This document shows positions 5,215-6,898 of a DNA stretch of 6,898 nt, in pieces (position 1 is the first letter of the stretch; each line of letters opens with the position of its first letter). The notes below the pieces were generated by a model that had not been told where the DNA came from, searched no databases, and saw only the letters and a list, made by a program, of their open reading frames with translations. Origin of the DNA: an uncultured Ruminococcus sp. (GTDB taxonomy: Bacteria > Bacillota > Clostridia > Oscillospirales > Ruminococcaceae); the NCBI GenBank assembly GCA_947175005.1, contig CAMWLD010000122.1:1-6898 (forward strand), given 5' to 3'. The position numbers and the translations under genes are program-made.

Positions 5215-5292
5215 ATTATTTTATACCGATTTCTGTTTGAAAGCTATTGCATTTTTGTAAAGCTTTCAAACAGAAATCGGTATTATTTTATA
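5215..5292. mobile_element. MITE-like palindrome with flanking 11-bp direct repeats
   Basis: Two perfect 23-bp arms (5223-5245 and 5261-5283; the left arm begins ATACCGATTTCTG) enclose a 15-nt centre. The centre itself can add about five more pairs around a TTTT loop. The palindrome is bordered by an identical ATTATTTTATA at 5215-5225 and 5282-5292, which overlaps the arm ends by 3 and 2 bp. Read as an insertion, a core of about 56 bp (5226-5281) would sit between an 11-bp target duplication. The right-hand copy supplies the TAA stop codon of the kinase gene. Neither side has a proper U-run, and nadB already has a terminator. It could alternatively be a dispersed REP-like palindrome or an unusual 3' stability hairpin of the kinase mRNA. 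Confidence 0.5.
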
Positions 5293-6565
5293 GTTTCATG
5301 GTAACGGAGATCTCAAAAACTCCATTTTCGATTTTTGTCTCCATATCGCCGTCATATTTTTTAACAGTCTGCTCGATCGAAAGCAGTCCTAAGCCGTGAT
5401 TCTGAACGTCCTCCTTGGTGGTTTTCATTATTCCCACTGCATTACTTGCAATGGTCGGATTTCTCATGGAGATCGCCTGATAACCCTGCCTTTCCTGGGC
5501 GGCAATAGAAATAGTTCCTTTTTGGGGGCATTTTTTACAAGCCTCAATTGCGTTGTCCAAAGCGTTTGCAAAAATTGTACATATATCCGCATTATCAATA
5601 TTTTCGGAAATGTAGCCGTTGAATTCAATGTCGGCGAATTCTTGGCAGGTATCGCTTTTATCGGTTAATATAGCGTCTGCAAGGCGGTTTCCGGTATGAA
5701 ACAGCACGTTGCCGCTGTAATTTGAAGATGTGAGTTTTTGGATATAGTCTTCTGCGTCACTGTATAATTTTGCGCCGATCAGGGTTGATATACTGGTCAG
5801 ATGATTGATATAATCATGCTTGAATCTGCGAATATCATTGTTGAGACGTTCCAGCTTTTCATAATGCTCTATCTGCATTTCGATCTGCTTTTTCAGTATA
5901 TGATTTACGGAATCTATTCTGATTTTGGCCGATACGTTTATGAGCAGGGAACAGGTCATTATTATCAAAGCGGCTGTAAGTATCGCTATAAAACCTGTTA
6001 TAATATTTTGCTTTACTACACTGTCAACAGGATAATTATTAAATGTGGAAAGCATGACTATATTTCCAATAACCAACAGTGAAAGCAGCCATATATGCCG
6101 CGGAATCAGCTTTGCGGTTTGGTATAGGCTTTTCAGTTTTTTTCGGCGGTATAATTCAATACTGCAAAGGAAAAATGCCAACCGTATAATTGTTAGGGAT
6201 ATTAAAGTTGCAAATTCATAATTACCCGGGATCAGATTTATATATAACAGTGTGAGGCAGGATGAAAAAAGTGATTCTGTTAAATCTAATATTAATGCAA
6301 TATATATTTGTGCGATTTTGAGTTCTTTAAAGGAAATGTACAATGCAAGGGAAAACAATAATATGTAAACACAAAAAGCAAATGTATCCAAACTATGGGT
6401 ATATAAAAAAATAGCGAATGTTGAAAGAAATGTTGTTGTGGATAATGAAAATATAAACCTTTTTTTGCTTGCAATTTTACATATTCCCACAGAGTCGATA
6501 AGAATAACTGATGTGATAACAATTATTATTGTTGAAATAATGTTTAAGAAATACCGGTAAGTCAT
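5288..6565 (-). CDS. Membrane sensor histidine kinase, AgrC-type (GHKL ATPase, HPK10-like)
   Basis: A 425-residue polytopic sensor kinase. About seven hydrophobic segments (roughly 7-25, 36-56, 60-79, 86-110, 116-136, 157-174, 186-210) form the N-terminal sensor with no large extracellular loop. A linker coiled helix at about 218-245 follows, then RRFKHDYINHL (246-256) with phospho-acceptor H250 in the HDY context typical of AgrC/ComD-type kinases. The GHKL ATPase domain has an N box FANALDNAIEAC (332-343), and a G box HGLGLLSIEQTVKKYDGDM (390-408). The middle D-box region (about 366-384) is weak, which is common in this family. Such kinases usually sense secreted peptides and phosphorylate a LytTR regulator, which is the gene just upstream. 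Start ATG 6565 lies 4 nt after the regulator's stop, with AGAGGA (6578-6583) inside the regulator's last codons, so translation is probably coupled. The gene is AT-rich compared with nadB. The ligand is unknown. Confidence 0.93.
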   Translation of the reverse strand: MTYRYFLNIISTIIIVITSVILIDSVGICKIASKKRFIFSLSTTTFLSTFAIFLYTHSLDTFAFCVYILLFSLALYISFKELKIAQIYIALILDLTESLFSSCLTLLYINLIPGNYEFATLISLTIIRLAFFLCSIELYRRKKLKSLYQTAKLIPRHIWLLSLLVIGNIVMLSTFNNYPVDSVVKQNIITGFIAILTAALIIMTCSLLINVSAKIRIDSVNHILKKQIEMQIEHYEKLERLNNDIRRFKHDYINHLTSISTLIGAKLYSDAEDYIQKLTSSNYSGNVLFHTGNRLADAILTDKSDTCQEFADIEFNGYISENIDNADICTIFANALDNAIEACKKCPQKGTISIAAQERQGYQAISMRNPTIASNAVGIMKTTKEDVQNHGLGLLSIEQTVKKYDGDMETKIENGVFEISVTMKL

Positions 6566-6569
6566 TTGT

Positions 6570-6898
6570 TTACAAATTCCTCTCGTTATGCCTCATAATA
6601 TAGTGTTTAAAGGCTGTTTTAAAGGCGGTGATATATGCTTTTCCTATCAAAGCCTTTTCACCCTTGTCAAAAATAATTTCCTCGCTTGTGTGATTTTTAA
6701 TATGCTCAAAACCCGCAATATAGGCTCTTTGACAGCGAATGAATTTTTCATCGGGCAGCATTTCCTCTAATTTTTTCAAATGAATATGTATCTCAAATTC
6801 ACCCTCAGTTGTACGGATAACTGTATGCTTGCCCTTCGCTTCAGCATAAATTATGTCAGATATTTTGGGTTTCCATGTGCCCTCGTGAGTTTTTAGAG
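6570..6898 (-). CDS. LytTR-family response regulator (partial, N-terminus off the right edge)
   Basis: The visible 108 residues are the C-terminal DNA-binding part of an AgrA/LytR-type response regulator; the receiver domain with its phosphorylated Asp lies beyond the window. The frame is open to the edge. The LytTR pattern is clear: DIIYAEAKGKHTVIRTTEGEFEIHIHL (dimension-defining beta strands), then LEEMLPDEKFIRCQRAYIAGFEHIKN, then IIFDKGEKALIGKAYITAFKTAF. The F-x-R-x-x-R-x-Y-I and I-K-N features are the standard DNA-contacting and structural positions. An apparent TTG start at 6779 is only an internal Leu codon of this frame, not a start. It is followed after 4 nt by its cognate kinase gene, forming a two-component operon transcribed leftwards from a promoter outside the window. 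Confidence 0.9.
   Translation of the reverse strand, partial: LKTHEGTWKPKISDIIYAEAKGKHTVIRTTEGEFEIHIHLKKLEEMLPDEKFIRCQRAYIAGFEHIKNHTSEEIIFDKGEKALIGKAYITAFKTAFKHYIMRHNERNL

Noticed and set aside
5223..5283. Palindrome read as the intrinsic terminator of the kinase gene
   Set aside because: The downstream sequence on the minus strand is A-rich, not a U-run, and a proper bidirectional-type terminator exists at 5166-5198.
5215..5292. Single CRISPR-repeat-like palindrome
   Set aside because: There is only one unit, no repeated spacers and no cas genes nearby.
6570..6779. A separate 69-residue small protein starting at a TTG at 6779
   Set aside because: The same frame continues without a stop to the window edge and forms a LytTR domain, so the TTG is an internal Leu codon.

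Overview
The window looks like chromosome of an anaerobic Gram-positive bacterium of the class Clostridia, most likely a Ruminococcus-like member of the Oscillospiraceae. This is an inference from protein character (clostridial-type NadB, stand-alone YajC, an AgrC/LytTR-type sensor-regulator pair), AGGAG-type ribosome binding sites and textbook sigma-A promoters. There is no phage, IS transposase, CRISPR, rRNA or tRNA in it. Both ends cut through genes.

Layout, left to right. (1) Minus strand, 1-757: N-terminal 252 residues of a sodium/calcium exchanger-family membrane protein, running off the left edge. (2) Minus strand, 844-1359: a GrpB-family (UPF0157) nucleotidyltransferase-like protein. 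A consensus promoter lies just upstream and shows that a longer TTG-started reading of this gene is probably wrong. (3) Plus strand, 1569-1940: yajC, a Sec-translocon accessory protein, alone between its own promoter and a strong hairpin terminator. (4) Minus strand, 2014-3216: a 400-residue protein shaped like a phosphoglucomutase/phosphomannomutase but with all the catalytic loops eroded, probably a pseudoenzyme. (5) A 460-bp divergent intergenic region with a consensus promoter for nadB, a long structured leader and several inverted repeats. (6) Plus strand, 3677-5158: nadB, L-aspartate oxidase, first step of de novo NAD synthesis, followed by a terminator. (7) A non-coding patch, 5159-5287, with the terminator, a 16-bp palindrome and a 61-bp hairpin bordered by 11-bp direct repeats. 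(8) Minus strand, 5288-6565 and 6570-6898: a membrane sensor histidine kinase of the AgrC type, preceded by the C-terminal half of its LytTR response regulator. The two are coupled by a 4-nt gap and are AT-rich compared with the rest.

The genes do not form one pathway. They are mostly single-gene units in alternating orientation, with convergent pairs sharing terminators and divergent pairs sharing promoter regions. The points most worth following up are the nadB start region, where a perfect hairpin sits between a strong Shine-Dalgarno sequence and the start codon; the degenerate phosphohexomutase; and the MITE-like palindrome at 5215-5292. I found no clear multi-gene novel system.
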